Source: Nepenthes gracilis
Taxonomy: Eukaryota; Streptophyta; Magnoliopsida; Caryophyllales; Nepenthaceae
Direction of reading: 5' to 3'
DNA length: 64,000 bases
Assembly (NCBI GenBank): GCA_033239525.1
Contig: BSYO01000003.1
Location: forward strand, 7,868,001 to 7,932,000
Shown: positions 35,600-50,205 of the stretch, piece after piece
Layout: every line of letters begins with the position of its first letter
Position numbering within the stretch: the first letter of the stretch is position 1
Position numbers and translations under genes: made by a program
Notes under the pieces: generated by a model
Databases searched by the model: none
Told to the model about the DNA's origin: nothing
Seen by the model: only the letters and a program-made list of their open reading frames with translations

Positions 35600-37808
35600 G
35601 ATGGCCGGTTCTTCTTCTTCTTTTTCTGAGGGGGTAGGGGTGTTTGGATTTTGTTTCGACATTTTAGTCTTTCTTTCCACAATGATCCAAAAATTTTATC
35701 TATACAAATTTAATTGTCATAAAATTAAAATAATTTAAATAATATGAACACTAATTAAAAAAATAATAATAATAATTAACATTAAAATTATATCCAAAAT
35801 TTAAAATAATAAATTACTCGGCCGTACGATATAATAATACAAATTACACTTATCAAAATATGTGAAAATTTGACCAAAAACACTAAAAAATTAAGCACTC
35901 GTCAAACCTCCCCAATAGAATGAGTGAATGTACTTTTACGTCGTTGGGTACTCCCTAATTAAATTAATTACAGTCCGTTTAATTTTAATATATATATATA
36001 TATAACAAAAAAATTAAGATAAAAATATGTTTTATATATTGAATGTTCAGAAAATTATATAGAAAAAGAAATTATATGAGAAAATTTTAAGTAAAATTTT
36101 ATAATTTTATTTTTCATTTAAAATTATTTTTCTAACTGTTTTTATTTTTTTTAAAAATAAATCGAAACAGATCACTACTTTTAGTGACAGATACTTCACG
36201 CTAATTGGACAAAAATGCCGACCGACAATTATTCATTAATATACAAAATTTGTTTTATATGTCACGCGTAGTTTTTACAGGATTTAGGATTGTTATATTA
36301 TTAAAAGAGAAATTAATCTAACTCTTCTAATCAAAATTATCTGATTAATATTAGATGAATAAAATTAATAATTTTTAATAATAAATAAAAATTAAATAAT
36401 ATTTTTTAATAAAAAATAATATAACTATTCAATCAAATATCTAATGACTGTAATTCAGAGGGATTAAATCAATCCCTTTTTAGATGAATATAACACAACC
36501 AACCACCACTGCTACTCAAATATATTACAACTACCCCATAAAATGATTGATCCAATGCAAAAAAAAAATGCGACAGACATTTTCTTTTGCTTTTCTCTAA
36601 CTCATAATGTCTTGCTAAGTTTTGGGAATAAAATAGCAACAACAGAGCATAAGGGGGTGACCAATAACCCTTGAATAGAAGGAGAAGGGAATCAACTGGT
36701 GAAGTGAGGAATCATTAAAATGGGGGTGGGTAGGAGGATGAACCAAGGCTACTAATTAATTTCTCCCTCTCTCTTTGAGTTAATTCTTGATAAATGATAA
36801 GATATGATTTAGTTTTGGTTCATGAATGGGGAGGGGCAGCCACATGATGAGAGTGAAGAAGAGTTATAGTTGTTGAGGTGTAAAAGCATCAATGGTTGTG
36901 GTAAAAGTTTAAAATTAATTAAATCTTGTCTGTAATTATTAGCTTATTAGTTACCTTTATTATTGATCTTATTGGGTCAAAAATTTAATAAACACAAATC
37001 AAAATGCTGAAATATTACAATTACAATAAAGTGATAAGATTTTAAATCTTACTAAATAGAATTTAAATAAGATTTGCTAAAAGCAATTGCCTGCCGGCAT
37101 TGTGTTCTTGCCCAATCATCTGCCTTTTCAAATCCATATAGCCCAATTAAAAGATATTGTTGCTTTCTTTTATGCATGAATTTAGACACATAAGATAATA
37201 AATTTATGTGGTTTATTTCTACTATTATCAAAATGGTACAATTAACAAAATCAATTCGAATTTAAATTCTAGAGGTACCAGAGGAACTCAATCAAAGTTT
37301 CTCCAAATGGACAGCTGGCACATAAACATAAGTGCAGATACACTACACTTGACTAATTTGTGTAGTCATCTCTATAATTAGATACAACTCAGTAAATTTT
37401 CAATTAATGAAATTGAAGACTTCTTCCAGTTACCTAAGTCATCCTTGATTGCTGCAATTTCCCATGAAAGCTATAATTGTTTTGCAATCTTTAGAGAAGC
37501 AATTATGGCAGTATAATCTTCCATGAAGTACGACAAAACCAAGGTGAATGTTCCATTCATTCAAATCCAAAAGGAAATTTTGTTGGAAGTCAAAGAACCT
37601 TTTCACCAAATGCAACAGAATTAGCAGTCTGTTCACATCTATAAATCAAGCATTAAAAAATATATATATATATCCTTCATTAGACCATTATACAACATTC
37701 CCGGTTACAGAAAGGAATTACAGAGGTAAATTCTGCAGTAAAAAGGAATACACAAAACAAGATCACGACCCAAAAATTGGCCAAAACTCACGCAGGAGTT
37801 CTGTCAAC
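35600..37808. other. Intergenic DNA downstream of the RPOT1 gene
   Basis: Very AT-rich to about 36480 (including a TA microsatellite near 35985-36005), then mixed. 36700-36900 has a TGAACCAA/TTGGTTCA inverted pair about 100 nt apart and a GATAAG word, but no convincing hairpin. 37500-37800 may include the tail of the RPOT1 transcript. No gene supported. Confidence 0.45.
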
Positions 37809-38391
37809 TTTATTCTGTAAATCTGTGTTGGGTCAGCTGAGTTTGTTTATGGCAACAAACTAGAGCTCTTCTATAAGTTTGACTGAGAACCCGCTCTGAT
37901 TCATTAATTCGACTCTGATCCTCTAGCACTCCCAAAGTGTGAAAGGGAAGCTGTTGGTCCCCGAGGTAATCAATCTGAATAGACCTCCGCAATCGACAGT
38001 CCGTTGGCTTCTTAAAATGTGCCACGGCAGCTGCTTACATTTAAGACCAAATGGTTCAACAGAAGTACCTCCACGAATGTAACAAGTCAATTTCCTCTAA
38101 GTACTGCTCTTAAAAAAGAATGCATCGGAAACCCTACTTGATGAATTCTTCAAGGAAAATCTGGACCAAGGTAGTTGAGCATGATGTGTGAGCACTGTAA
38201 ATCAAACAGGCAGACTCTCTCTTTAACCTTGTTCAATTTTCTTCCCACATGGGGGAAAGGAGGTTCGTTTATTCCATCTTACTCGTCAATCAAGGAACCG
38301 CGAATCTGCTAGCAGATCTATTTTCCGTCTGGGAACAACTTGTGGAGAACTGACATTATGGCGACAGCCACTTAGGAATCAGGCTTTGCGC
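37809..38391 (-). terminator. RPOT1 3' untranslated region with candidate poly(A) signals
   Basis: On the minus strand, AATAAA occurs 120 nt after the stop (38273-38268) and again near 37814-37809. The DNA between has normal complexity with no open frame. Which signal is used cannot be told. Confidence 0.4.
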
Positions 38392-41300
38392 TTAGTTGAA
38401 GAAATAGGGAGAATCTATGACCTCTCTTAAGTTAAAATCTCCACGCTCTGGTAGAGGAGGAAACCTTAATTCTGGGAAGGACTTTTGGAAGCTCTCCAAC
38501 AACTGCACAAAGATTAAGTGCCTCGTGATGAAAAATCTAATGAAATTGAGATCACTTATTCACAATTTAATGACAATAGAGTTTCAGAACAGCTGATGTC
38601 CACCACATCCAGCTATAGTTTGGGGGCTATTACAGTCTTTCCATTTTAAAATCCTCTCATAATCCCAATGACAAAATTTCATCCCGACCATTTGAAAGGT
38701 TAAAACAAGAAAATGAATCCAACACATTTTAATATTTTGTCATAATTTTAGCCATCCAATTTGCCATGATAAAATCCTTACTATTAGAACTATAAGGGAT
38801 GAAAAAAAGTGGGATGAGCCTAACAAGAACAAACCTAGGCAAATACATTTCTCAGGAGATACTGACCGTTTAAGTTGCTACAATGGAATTCTCACTCTGG
38901 GAAGTATAAGGTATAAAAAATGGCAGGATACTAAAAAGACTCAACATGGGCAAGTACATTTTTTAAGTAACATAAATGTGACTCAATTAAGATCAAGTCG
39001 GTTGTAAAATCGTCATTATTTTCTTTTTCTGCCCTATTTTTTCCCTTTAGGTTTCTTTAGCATAGTAGCAGCCAGCTACCTTTAAGCTGATCACATATCT
39101 TGACTATCTTCTCTTTTGAAGAAAGTTAAATCACCATGGAGTGAGCTAAGACATGTATCTTCAAACACCATGGCCAGCATAAATATATTCCCTTATGGGA
39201 ACTGGACAACCACCAATGACTCAGGTCATAGTGAAGATTTTGAATTTTGTTATCCCATCAATAATACATATCACCAGTAGTTTTCAACTGTTGAAAACTA
39301 TGACACTATCAGAATGATTAGAATAGCTTTTGGAAAAAGCTACAAATTGGGTCTTCCATAAAAACATCAAATTAAAAAGCTAATCAAGGTTTCATATTTG
39401 TTGATCAGGGTCTTTTTGACAATTTTCATGCCAAGCTTTTTTTTAACCAAACGCCCAAAAGCACTTCTCAAAATCAATGGCAAACTCTCCCTTAATCAGT
39501 GGTGCATATAGATTTATGAAATTTAGATGACAAAAGCTTTATCGACCAAGGGGCTAGGGAGTATCTCCATATCTCACTTAGTGGGGATTGGAAAACTGAA
39601 GGCCTCTGCCACTGCAAGCCACGATCACTCACAAACAAGAAGAAATTCCCCGTTGCCATGGCAAAATGCATTCAGTGACCAATTTTATCGTGACGTCCCA
39701 TCCATTTATTAATTATTGTGCATGCCCGTTAGTATGGATGGATAGATGGCAGGATACGTCACCCAAGGATTATGTTAGGAGAGTGTCTAAAAGGTGTACC
39801 CTAAGGTTTTTTCACAATCAAATCCATAAGATGGTAAGTAAATTTCTGGCGGAAGCATAGTCCACATCTGATTGTTCCTGCATATGTGAATTTAATACAA
39901 ATGCAGCCAGAGCATAACAATAAGCAATTTGCACTGCATGAATCAACAAGAAATTTCCTTTGCTAAAAGAAGATTAGAGAGAGAACTGAATCTACACAAT
40001 GTTGTATAGAGTAGACGAGAAGCACTTACATCCTCTAATATAGGCAATTCGTAGAGTTCAACAAACTTCTCTCTCAGTATCCTGTTCATTTCATCAACAT
40101 CACATGCATGCGTCCAATATGAATCATGGACTCCTGTAACAAGGACATGGGCATGAGAGCATGAGTACCAGAGACGCAGATTTGCCACAAGAGAAGAATC
40201 AAGGAAACCCAAGCCACAGTTTCAAAACCTGCAAAATTTAAGCCTGCACGTTTGCAGGCAATAGCAGTCATCATCATGTGGGACCCATCCAGAGAGTGGA
40301 CAAAATTTGGTGGAAAAGCTGTTCTCTGTCGCTTAACCATGACCTGCGTTGAATTGTCAAATAAGAACTTTATGAGCAGAAGGAACTTTGAAATTGTGAC
40401 GGAGCAAAAGGATTGAGGATAATATTCAAACGAGACTGGAAGAATGGCAGCAGAAGGATTCAGTGGCATGTAGAGTCTATTGATTCATGGAAGCTTCTCA
40501 CCATAACTCAACCATTACGATAAACAACAATAACAGTGGTCTTAAATTCTACTGAGTGAGGTCAAATATATAAATCTACTTTTGTCATTCTACATATTTA
40601 GTATAATATCCTCCAATAACAAAAGTAATTTTAAAATATTTTTTATTACTTCACTAAGTCTAACCACAACAAACACAATTATTACAATATGTCATAGAGT
40701 GTCAGTATCCATGTGCCAGCCTGTTTTATGGCTCAATAAAAAAAGAAAAAAAACACCCATCAACCTAACAAAAGAGGGCGCGGATGGAGCAGGTTACCTT
40801 GTCAGTTTCACGTTGAAGTGTCAACACCTGAAGTGAAGTCTTAATCTGTATCAAGTTTACCAACAAGTTCAGAAAATGATCAAAGCTCAAAGGATAATTT
40901 TAATACAAACAAAAATGACCGTGCAGAGAAAAAGAATGTCCATGTAAACTACATTTGATAAGAATATTAAAGATGGCTTTCCTAATTCACGTTAAGGTGT
41001 TTTAGAGTATTACAAGATGTCTTCCCAATTTACGATAAGGTTGAACGACAGGAAGACCAAGAGGGGTGGTCCATCGTACAGGCTGATTCTGAGAAGCTAT
41101 TATCTGTTCACAATCAATTTCCATTGTTAGTAGCTGAAGGAACCCCTGACAAAAAAAGAAAGAAAAAAAGGCCAAACAAGAAAGTTCCTCCAACATTAAA
41201 GAACTGATAAGACTTAAATACAAAGGTTAATAAGATTATCTTGGTCATGCCATAGGTTCAGAATGAGCTTCTTTCTTGGGAGAGTCTTTCTGGTTGAAGA

Positions 41301-44300
41301 ATCTCTTCCTATTCAAATAGCGGATAAATAGAGATCTTTATTATTAAAGCTTCTTCACTTCAAGTTGATATAAGAAGACACAATTTCAGCAAATCTATAA
41401 TAACTCTGAGTAGATAGGGAGCAGAGATAGATCCATCAAATATAAATCATACACACCTTTGCACATTCACCAAGCCAGCTCATGATGCTTCGTGCTGCTT
41501 GAAACATCTCTCCTAGAGCAGTCAAGGTAGTCTGCCATGCAGGGCAAGATAGTGAAACACAACAAAATCAGACATAACATGCATGAAAGAGAAAGATCAT
41601 ATTGAACAATTTCAGTTTTCTTTCTACTAAATTTTACAACATAGAGCAATCTGATATAGCACAATAACATAATTCATTTCCATCAAAATCAAAATCACTA
41701 TAGCTTATGATGCTTACTTTTGCAGCATAACAAGATGCAGCGAAGAGCTCATTGTCATCTGCAATGGCACAACGTTCTTTTAACCTCTTCTTTATTTGAT
41801 CACGTGCACCAATATAAGTGACGCCATAAACCGAAGTCATAACAGTCTGCTTCACCAACTTCCTGTCAACCTGATGTTTTTCACATAGAAGAAGAGAATA
41901 CAAGCAAGATTATGAGGGGGACAAAAGCAGCAGCAGAAAATATTGAATTGAAAATTAAAGAGAAGGGGTAAAATCTAAGGTATTTAAATAAAGGTTTATG
42001 ATAAAACCCACATTTTTGACATATCATACTAGTGGTTTGACCAAGAAACTTAATTGCAGTATGCTATGAATAATAACATATCAACATCCAGAACTGATAA
42101 AACAAGAATGATTGAATACTTGATTGATCAAAAGCCTTGCATGCATTGCATTGGGATCAGTTGCAGGATCTTTCTGTGCATCTCTGCGCATTATATCAAG
42201 AACTCTGCATGACAGCAACATGAGTGACAAGATCAATAACACTGTTACTTCCTCCGCGCATTACAGAATCTAATACATCTTGCTATATGATTTGATTAAA
42301 TCCTTATGAGAATATCCCAACCACATCTAACACAACAGAAAAACATTGCAACCCCAACATTTCTAATGTAATTTCCTGATCAGTTTTCTCATTTTTGTTG
42401 AAATTATATGGGGAAAAAAAGAATCCTTCAATGCTGAGCTATGAATTCTTCTCGGTATATGAGCCACTATATGAACCACAGAACACCATTTAGTTTGGTG
42501 TTTGTAAGGCAACAGCAAGGGAACTGGGAGAGATTAATCAGCAGCACAAAGTAATTGAAGATTTAAAATGCACAATAACCTTCTTCAGAATGCATATGAA
42601 ATAACTTGTCATTGCCCACTTGATTAATAAATTTTATGAGGAATAATCTTAATATCCTACTGGTCACAAAAAGAAACACGAACTGCTATAAGCCTATAAC
42701 GTCCTATAAGACTGCCTCTCTTAAGAATCAGAATGATATAAACTTTCTGTCCTCCCCTGAGCTTTCTAACAGCCATCATGTAAGTTGCGCATAAGATGAT
42801 TAGCTTTCAACTTCCACAAAGAATATGAGAACACAAAGAGACGGAAAACAGACAATTTTATGTCTCTTACTATTCGATTATTCAATTAAAAGCCATCCAG
42901 CCTCAACAAATGGAAGTTGGAAACAGCCAAGGGTCTTTACACACAATCATACAATTTTCTGTCAATATCATAGGAATCTCAAGGTATCCCGTAACAGGTC
43001 AGATCCACAACACTATTAACACTTTAAAGTGAATGCCTAAAACTGACAAAGAGGTGATACTGCCAGTAAAAATTGTGTCAAATCATTGATGGCTGTTGTA
43101 TCTTTTGACCCCTATAGCAGGAGACCAATAGTTATCTAATACAATCCAAGAAGAAAAATGCATTTCATTCATACATGTTATATTAGTACATCAACAATTC
43201 TCACATATCTTGCAGCACACATTACAATCCATGGAATGCACATGATATCTCTTAAAAATCAACAGCATTAAGTTGATAGCTTCCCCTCTTTCCCTTGAAG
43301 AAGTTGTAAATTACATACCGAGCAGCAATCCCAGAGTAAACATCTGCTGGCTTATCCCCTACCACAAGATTAACTGCAGCCGCTCCCAGCTAAACAAAAG
43401 GAACAAATTAAATAAGTAGGAAACATGATAAGTGTAATTTGGCCCATAACATAAACCGCAAAAGAAAGAAGTTCAAGTTTGTGAACATGAGAAGGCCATA
43501 ACAAATAAATGTCTAAAAATGCTTTAGATTTATAGAAAGCACTTCATTGCTTGGTGTCAAAATTGGATACATGGTATAAAAATGGAAAATCTGTTCTCTT
43601 TTTTTTTAAAAAAAAAAATTGTACCGAAAAAAATAACTCTTGCACCAAACAGAAACTACTTTGCTAAATCAAAATTCAATTTATTAAAAAACTAATAAGG
43701 GAGAGCAGACCAAATTGAAAACTTATGTGATTCTATGTAATTGAAGCTTCAGAATTTTAGGAGAATATAAATGATTTCAAATACTTATATTAAGCTTAAG
43801 AAGCTATTTGAGAGGATGAGAAGGGAGAGAGATTGGTAAAAATAAAAGGTCAGTAAATTACGAGGACAAAAATTCATAAAATATCCAAATAAAAATAAAA
43901 TATCTATTGATAAAAATAACCAAATACTTAGTTGCCAACATATCATATAGATCAGTTCCACGATACTGAATGCAAGGGCCATACTCTAAGAACATTTAAC
44001 GCCAGTTTATGTCTCACTAAACAGTATGGGATATACAAATAATCTTTTTGAAAAAAAGGAGCATTCATGTGTGTAATCAATATTTACAAAGGTGAAGACT
44101 GTTTTTCTTCAGAGACCAGATCAGGAAACAACCAGAACACAACACTTAATTATCAAGCAGCCACATTTTAGGAAGTTCATTACCTTGTCCCTTCCCAGGG
44201 CAGCGTAGTGCTGCAAACCATTACACGAGCCATCCTTTGAGAACAAGAGGAAACAGAGAGAGACAAAACAACATCAGAAAGCATTTTAAGTGCAGCTGGA

Positions 44301-47300
44301 TGCTTCAAATCAAGTCTGACATGACAACTCCAATCAGACTACGGTAAAATAACAAGACATTCAGTTATATTTCATTGTTCACAACTTTAACAAGACAAAA
44401 CAAACTTATGATAAGGCAACCTGAAAACTAACAGTTCCATCTTCTCACCCGTAGAAATAAGCTTCACTCAGTTTGGATTTTTCTAAACCAGTAAAATAGG
44501 GTGCTAGACCATCAATATAACCAAGAATTTAAAAAAAATCTGCAAAACAACTCATATGCAAAGCTGTGTCGGTCTTTGAAAAAAAAAAATAGTCTGCAGA
44601 TATAAGCATGCAAATACTTGATAAAAGACTTGAGCATCCTTTCAATAAGTCTTTGATAACCACACAACCAGAAGAAGCAAACTAGGTACCACATTGTCAG
44701 GTTGTGTCGGCTTTAGAGTATCTGGAGTTGCGTGATGAATTTTCTTCTCTCTTCCCAGTTGACTAATACTTGATATATTAATACTTGATATATCAGTAAC
44801 CCTAATAAACAGGAGGCAGCAGTTCACAAGCAGACCTTGTTATAAACTGTACTAAAAGAGTTCCGTTTGCTAGCAGCCTTAACTTCAACGGTACATAAAA
44901 TGAAATGCAGCCATTTAGTCTTTTCCTATACTTTTAACTCTTAAGGGGAGTCAATGGTAGGGGAGAATCAACCTTAATAGAATATAATTTTGTGTCAACT
45001 AACAAATCTTGCAACTTTGCAAACCTTCTACACCCGCATGTAAAACAAAGCTCAAGGCAAATGAATTCTACCGCTTATTTTTCACCATGTTGAAAATGAA
45101 GTACCTGATGGACAGGCATATGTGAAACATAAGCCTCGGGAGATGAGCTTCTCAATGCACCAGTGAGATTCATACATGCCGCCAAGCACTGAAAAGGATC
45201 CTCTGCACCCAACCACCAGCGTCCTCCTTCCAAAGGCCTATCCGCAGAATCATAAATATCATCCAAATGATTCTCGGTAAAAGCTATCCGACCCTCATAA
45301 GACAATTTGTCCACACCCCCACCAAATAAATTTGCCATATGTATTTTTAGCCAATGTAGGCCTGATTTTCCAAGAGGGCGTCCCCCTGCAAACTCAAGGA
45401 TACCTCGGCACAGATCAGAACCAAGATGGTTCAGATGAGGATGCATGGGATATGCACGTCCACGGAAATCTACGTTGTGTGGGTAGTAGAATCCCTCCTC
45501 ATCCATCATCTTTCTCGCCACCTATTCCCATTCAGAAAGACAAGATGACCATCCATTCAAAAATTGTCAAAGCATTTAGAAGGTGAAAATTATTGTCAGT
45601 TAAGAAAGTTTCTCACAGCAAGTTTAAGCTCTGTGTCACAACGTTGTGAATGCCTCTCACTGTTCTCTTTTTTTACAGTCTTAACTTTCCACTTCCATTT
45701 CCTAATTTCTGCTTCGTCATCTGTATCAGGTTCCTCTGGCAAAGGAATCTGCAATGACAAAGTAGAACAAGAAGATTATCAACAGCAAGTTCAGATCAAG
45801 TAGAAAGGTATCGCTGAAACATAAACCAGATGGGAATAGATATCTTCCTACCACAGCTAAGAGAGGGATAGAGAGAGAATATCCTCTGAGAAGAAAACAA
45901 AAGCCTCTAAAAAGTTGCAGGTGAAAATATAGAAGTAGCTTACATCATCACGGTCAATCAGGTAAGCAAGGCAGCCACCGCTTGCCCAGATTCTGTCTAC
46001 AATACTAAGCACCTTCTTGTTCACCCTCCATTTGGTATTGCCAAGTGTATTGAGGGCCTGATCACATGACAAACCAACCGTGACACAACAGTTGGAAAAA
46101 AGTCGAATCAACCTCCCACACATTTAAGTAAACTTAATACTAGTCGAAGAAAGCTGTGCCCAGGGAAGAGGGAACTGGGTAATCAGCAAGAAGATTGATT
46201 TTAAGGAATATTTATGCAAACAACTTCAAACAGGAAAAGAATGAGACAACATTGCCGGAATAATAAGCAACTGAGAATATTGAAGATACAGCTTAACGAA
46301 TTTCAGACCTCAAATACAGGCTCCAATTGCTTCAGTGGGGCCCTTCTGACAGCTTCCCGTTGCTGTCTTGCTCCATGTGTGCGCATGACATAGGATGGAA
46401 GGAATAAATATGCTCCTCGAGCATACCTAAAAAAAGTATATAAGATTGACCGGTCAAATTAAATCTTGAGAAGAGAACTTGTTTTCCTTATCTATAGAGG
46501 AACTTTCAACTACTAATATCACTACCTATGCCCATCAGGCTGCAAAACATACACACCCACTACTACCACCACCACCACCACCACCTATGCAAGACCCTAT
46601 GCAACAAGACCTACAAGACCCTGAAGTCAAGAAAAGAAAAGAAAAAAGACAAATCATTACAGCAAGAAGCACTGACAAATATTTCAGAAATTTCTTAAAA
46701 TCCTTCCAAGAAAGAAACATAATCTTGACAATAGTATAGTGACACTTTGGAATAATTTATTATAATTCATTTGAAAATTTTTCATGTGACACGAGAACCT
46801 TTTAACTTTTACTTTAAATTATTCATGTCGCTATATTAACCGTTAACGCCGATGTTAGTAGTGAACAATTTTCTGAAATTCAGAGACATTATAACAGCAA
46901 ATCAACATTAATATTCAGCCTAAGAAAAGCATCACAATTAACACTCAGCCTATGAAAAGCTTTAAAAAAAAATGCCAGCAATGATTAACAGTCAAGCCTA
47001 ACAAATGGACAATAACTGAAATAATTACGAAAAGATTTGCATACCCTGTCCAGCTCAATGGATGGACTAGCATTGGCATATAAGGAATCACCATGTGCCT
47101 AGCCTGCTTGGACAGCAAAAAGCAAGCTATATAGTATTCGGAAAAGCCACATATCCAAGCAGGAAACTTTTTTGCCTTGTTTATTCCACAACTAGAAGCT
47201 TTCAGATTTAACTGCACTTGCCAGCAAACAATGAATCAAAGCAGAGGAAACCTTGAAAAGTCATGTACTTACAGTTTTCTCCAAGCCCTTGCGAACCAGT

Positions 47301-50205
47301 GGGTCACATTCAATAACTCCATACCTCCTGCTTCCCTTCCTGTTGAAAGAAAACTATATCATATTTGTCTACAAACAAGTGGCATGTGCCTGAAAGACAG
47401 GCTGAAAGGGAGAGACAGAGAATTGAAAACAGCACAGTTACAGAAATTTTCTCACTGTGCGTCTTTTGTAACAGTTTTAAGGGTGTGTACAAATGCTGGG
47501 CGAATATCAGGTGGGCCATCTCCCAACTGGTCTACAGGAGGTTGTATGTAGGCAGTTTCCATCAGCAGCTGAATTAAATGGCAACCGACCTGAAAACATG
47601 CAGAAAGGTGATACGGCATATATATTAAAATGGGGATGAACGTGATAAATCCAAAACTCAACAGGGTGAAGAAAGAGAGAATAATGTCCAGACCTTAACT
47701 TGAGCATCCTGGCCCCAAGGCTTTGAATTGTCATGTTCTTTCACTATTTCCCTAACCTGGTTCACTTTTTGCTTTTTCATTAGATTGGCAACTTTTTTCC
47801 TCAATCTCTCTTGCGCTTTAGCCTCGTCATCGGGTTCACCTTCAGGTTTGCTATTTGTTGCATTCTTTCTCTTCGTCTTTTCCAAGAATCTCTGTATTCT
47901 AGCCTGGTGACAGAAGAAAACAGGTTTCTGATTCATCAAAATTGGCCACTAGTTGTGCAATGACTACTAAATTAAAATAAATTATACAACCCAAACATAT
48001 GTATGTCAATACACATAAAAATAAGAACAAGGACGAGCCATTTTGTTTTATTAAACAACATCTGGTGATGTTCAGAAGCCCCTTGTGTCCCAGGTGTACC
48101 AGAGTAATTTTAAAAGTGCCAAAATTATTATATATAAGTGCCAAAGGTATCAAAGATTCAGAGATAACTGATCAAAGGCGCATCAAGGTGCAGGGGTCCA
48201 TGGGAAAGTGCGCCCTAGGTGCAAGACATGGGCCTGATGGTAGTGAGACATCTATTTATAAAATATGAATATATAATATCCTTGTAATGAATTTCAATTA
48301 TTAAAGCAAATAACAAATAAGAAACACCAAAAAAAGATCTCTAACAATAATTATAAACTCATAATTCAACATACAACATTAATGATGGCATTAATAAGTA
48401 CATTTCACTGAAAATACATAAGAACAATAAAATTTACTAACAAATTTAAAATACTGTTATCAAAATACTCATGACAACGAATAGTATTTACCATTGTTAT
48501 CAAACAAAAATTCCTCTGGTTCTTCTTTCTTATTTTATAGGTTTGAATGGTAACTTAATCTTTATATATCTCTCTAAATCACAAATTTTATCCTTTACAA
48601 ACTCCAATTGAATAATCCTAGAGGCACATATCGTCAGAAGTTCACCATATTTATCAATTTAGTATGATGTGTAACCTCAATTACTCTAATAATTTTAGCT
48701 ATGGAACCCCATGCCAAAGAATTATTATTAAATATAAATTTATTATTCTCATCATAATCTCCATCTATTATTTTAATCAATTACTTATAACTTTCATTAA
48801 TCCCAATTTCATAAACATCAAGTCAGTATTAAAAGTAACAATTAGACATAATAGTTTAACTTAAAAAGAAATAATTTAATTTTTTTTTGAACAAAATATT
48901 CTATAAGATGCTCAAGACACAAACTTGTCTTGAGGTGCTAGGCTTTAAGCCGCGGGCCTTGGTGAGCCTAGGTGCACTTGAGGCGCGCCTTTAACATAGG
49001 ATTTAGATTTATTACATGAGTGCCTTCATCCCTTTTGTCTCTGGACACAGTCATCATCCTTTTCAAGCTCTCCTGGTAAATTTTCAAGATACTTCAATGC
49101 CATATGTTCACTTCTCTGGTTATATATTCTCTCTCATATCTGCTTTATGCCATCTTGGCATCATCTGATGAAATTTTCTCACAGATCATTACTTAAAGGA
49201 ACAACCAAGCACTATACACCTCAGCTAAATGACTAGGAGATTCATATTCCAATATCAAAATGAACTAACATCCCAGGTCACAGACACAAATTATATGAAA
49301 AACAAAAGGAAGTGAAAAGTTCATAACCCAGCAAATTTACAGATATGCTATTCGAATTAAACAGCAGGATATCACTGCAATATCAATGTAAGATCAACAC
49401 TCATAAGCTCACCTACCTCTTGTTCAATAGCTTCACCAATATTGGACGCAGCTTGAACCACCCTGGCTGTTCCATGACCACCACCAGTCATTAACAAGCC
49501 CGTCAACTTATGCATGGTGATAACCGCCATCATATCAGCGGACAACTGATTAAAATAGGGTGCATAAGCCCCGCGATTCTTCCCTTGCTTACACAATTCC
49601 TGCTCAGACAAGATTGCATCCCTCAACGGCTCAAACCAACCCAGAAACAGTGACTTCATGTAAGGCAGATTTGGGGCAAGCTTTTGCTCACACATGTCCA
49701 CCAATAACTCTTGGTATTCCTTCGCTGCTTCTTCCCATGCTTCCGTTTCCATCTTCACTTGCCTCCTCCTTAACATATCGTATTTCCATTTCCCCATTCC
49801 TCCAATCAATTTTGGCTCCTTCGCCGCGTGTGATTCTCTTTCCACGTCCTTGTTAACCTCTTCAACTAATTCACGAATTTCATCATCTTCTTCAGAAGAT
49901 GCCATGGCAATTGCCTCGGCAACACTGGCATAACACCTGGGGTGACGATAAAACCCGGAAATACTAAAAGGGTTTGTGGAATATTTGGATCTGCCGAATT
50001 CATCATTTTGAGATGATGATCCTCCATTTTTTTCAAAATCCATCAATGGGTGGCAAGAATCAATTATATTTTGATTTTGAAAATGTCTAGTATTAGCAGA
50101 AATAAATGGATCTTGAGAAAATCTTATAGAGCATAAGCTATAAGAGGATTCCGGCGAGATTTTCAGCTTCCTCAGAAAAGTGAATTTAGTAGTCTTGCTC
50201 CACAT
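38392..50205 (-). CDS. RPOT1: Mitochondrial phage-type (T7-like) RNA polymerase, RPOT1/RPOTm
   Basis: Nuclear gene for the single-subunit polymerase that transcribes mitochondrial DNA. Nineteen exons join in frame to 980 codons: 50205-49417, 47903-47694, 47589-47456, 47339-47273, 47103-47045, 46426-46309, 46057-45944, 45748-45617, 45521-45105, 44234-44184, 43389-43319, 42204-42120, 41870-41718, 41531-41457, 41103-41014, 40845-40798, 40343-40229, 40133-40030, 38502-38392. Every intron is GT-AG. The start [15 protein letters not shown] is Arg/Lys/Ser-rich with no acidic residues, as in a mitochondrial presequence. The polymerase N-terminal domain follows (EMCEQ-type [20 protein letters not shown]). 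The catalytic residues matching T7 D537, K631, Y639 and D812 are D681 ([10 protein letters not shown]), K756 and Y764 ([11 protein letters not shown]) and D913 ([11 protein letters not shown]). The end is the family's SPYFFN. Wording such as [12 protein letters not shown] and [10 protein letters not shown] fits RPOTm better than RPOTmp or the plastid RPOTcp. It appears intact. Confidence 0.95.
46564..46585. repeat. (ACC)n microsatellite in RPOT1 intron 5
   Basis: About seven ACC/CCA units lie within the intron between exons 5 and 6 (46427-47044). They are outside any splice signal. Confidence 0.9.
48175..48997. mobile_element. Probable non-autonomous insertion in RPOT1 intron 1
   Basis: The intron (47904-49416) is AT-rich except at two patches. 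AAAGGCGCATCAAGGTGCA followed by GCGCCCTAGGTGCAAG lies at about 48175-48225. Its rough inverse, GAGCCTAGGTGCACTTGAGG then CGCGCCTTTAA, lies at about 48964-48995. GC-rich, partly inverted ends around an AT-rich non-coding core of about 800 bp look like a degraded DNA transposon or similar insertion. The ends are diverged, and no target duplication was confirmed. Confidence 0.4.

Noticed and set aside
35985..36005. TA dinucleotide tracts here and near 16060 and 37660
   Set aside because: Ordinary microsatellites of AT-rich plant spacers.
36740..36850. Possible microRNA hairpin (ATGAACCAA / TTGGTTCAT)
   Set aside because: Only nine paired bases across about 100 nt and no match to a microRNA family I know.
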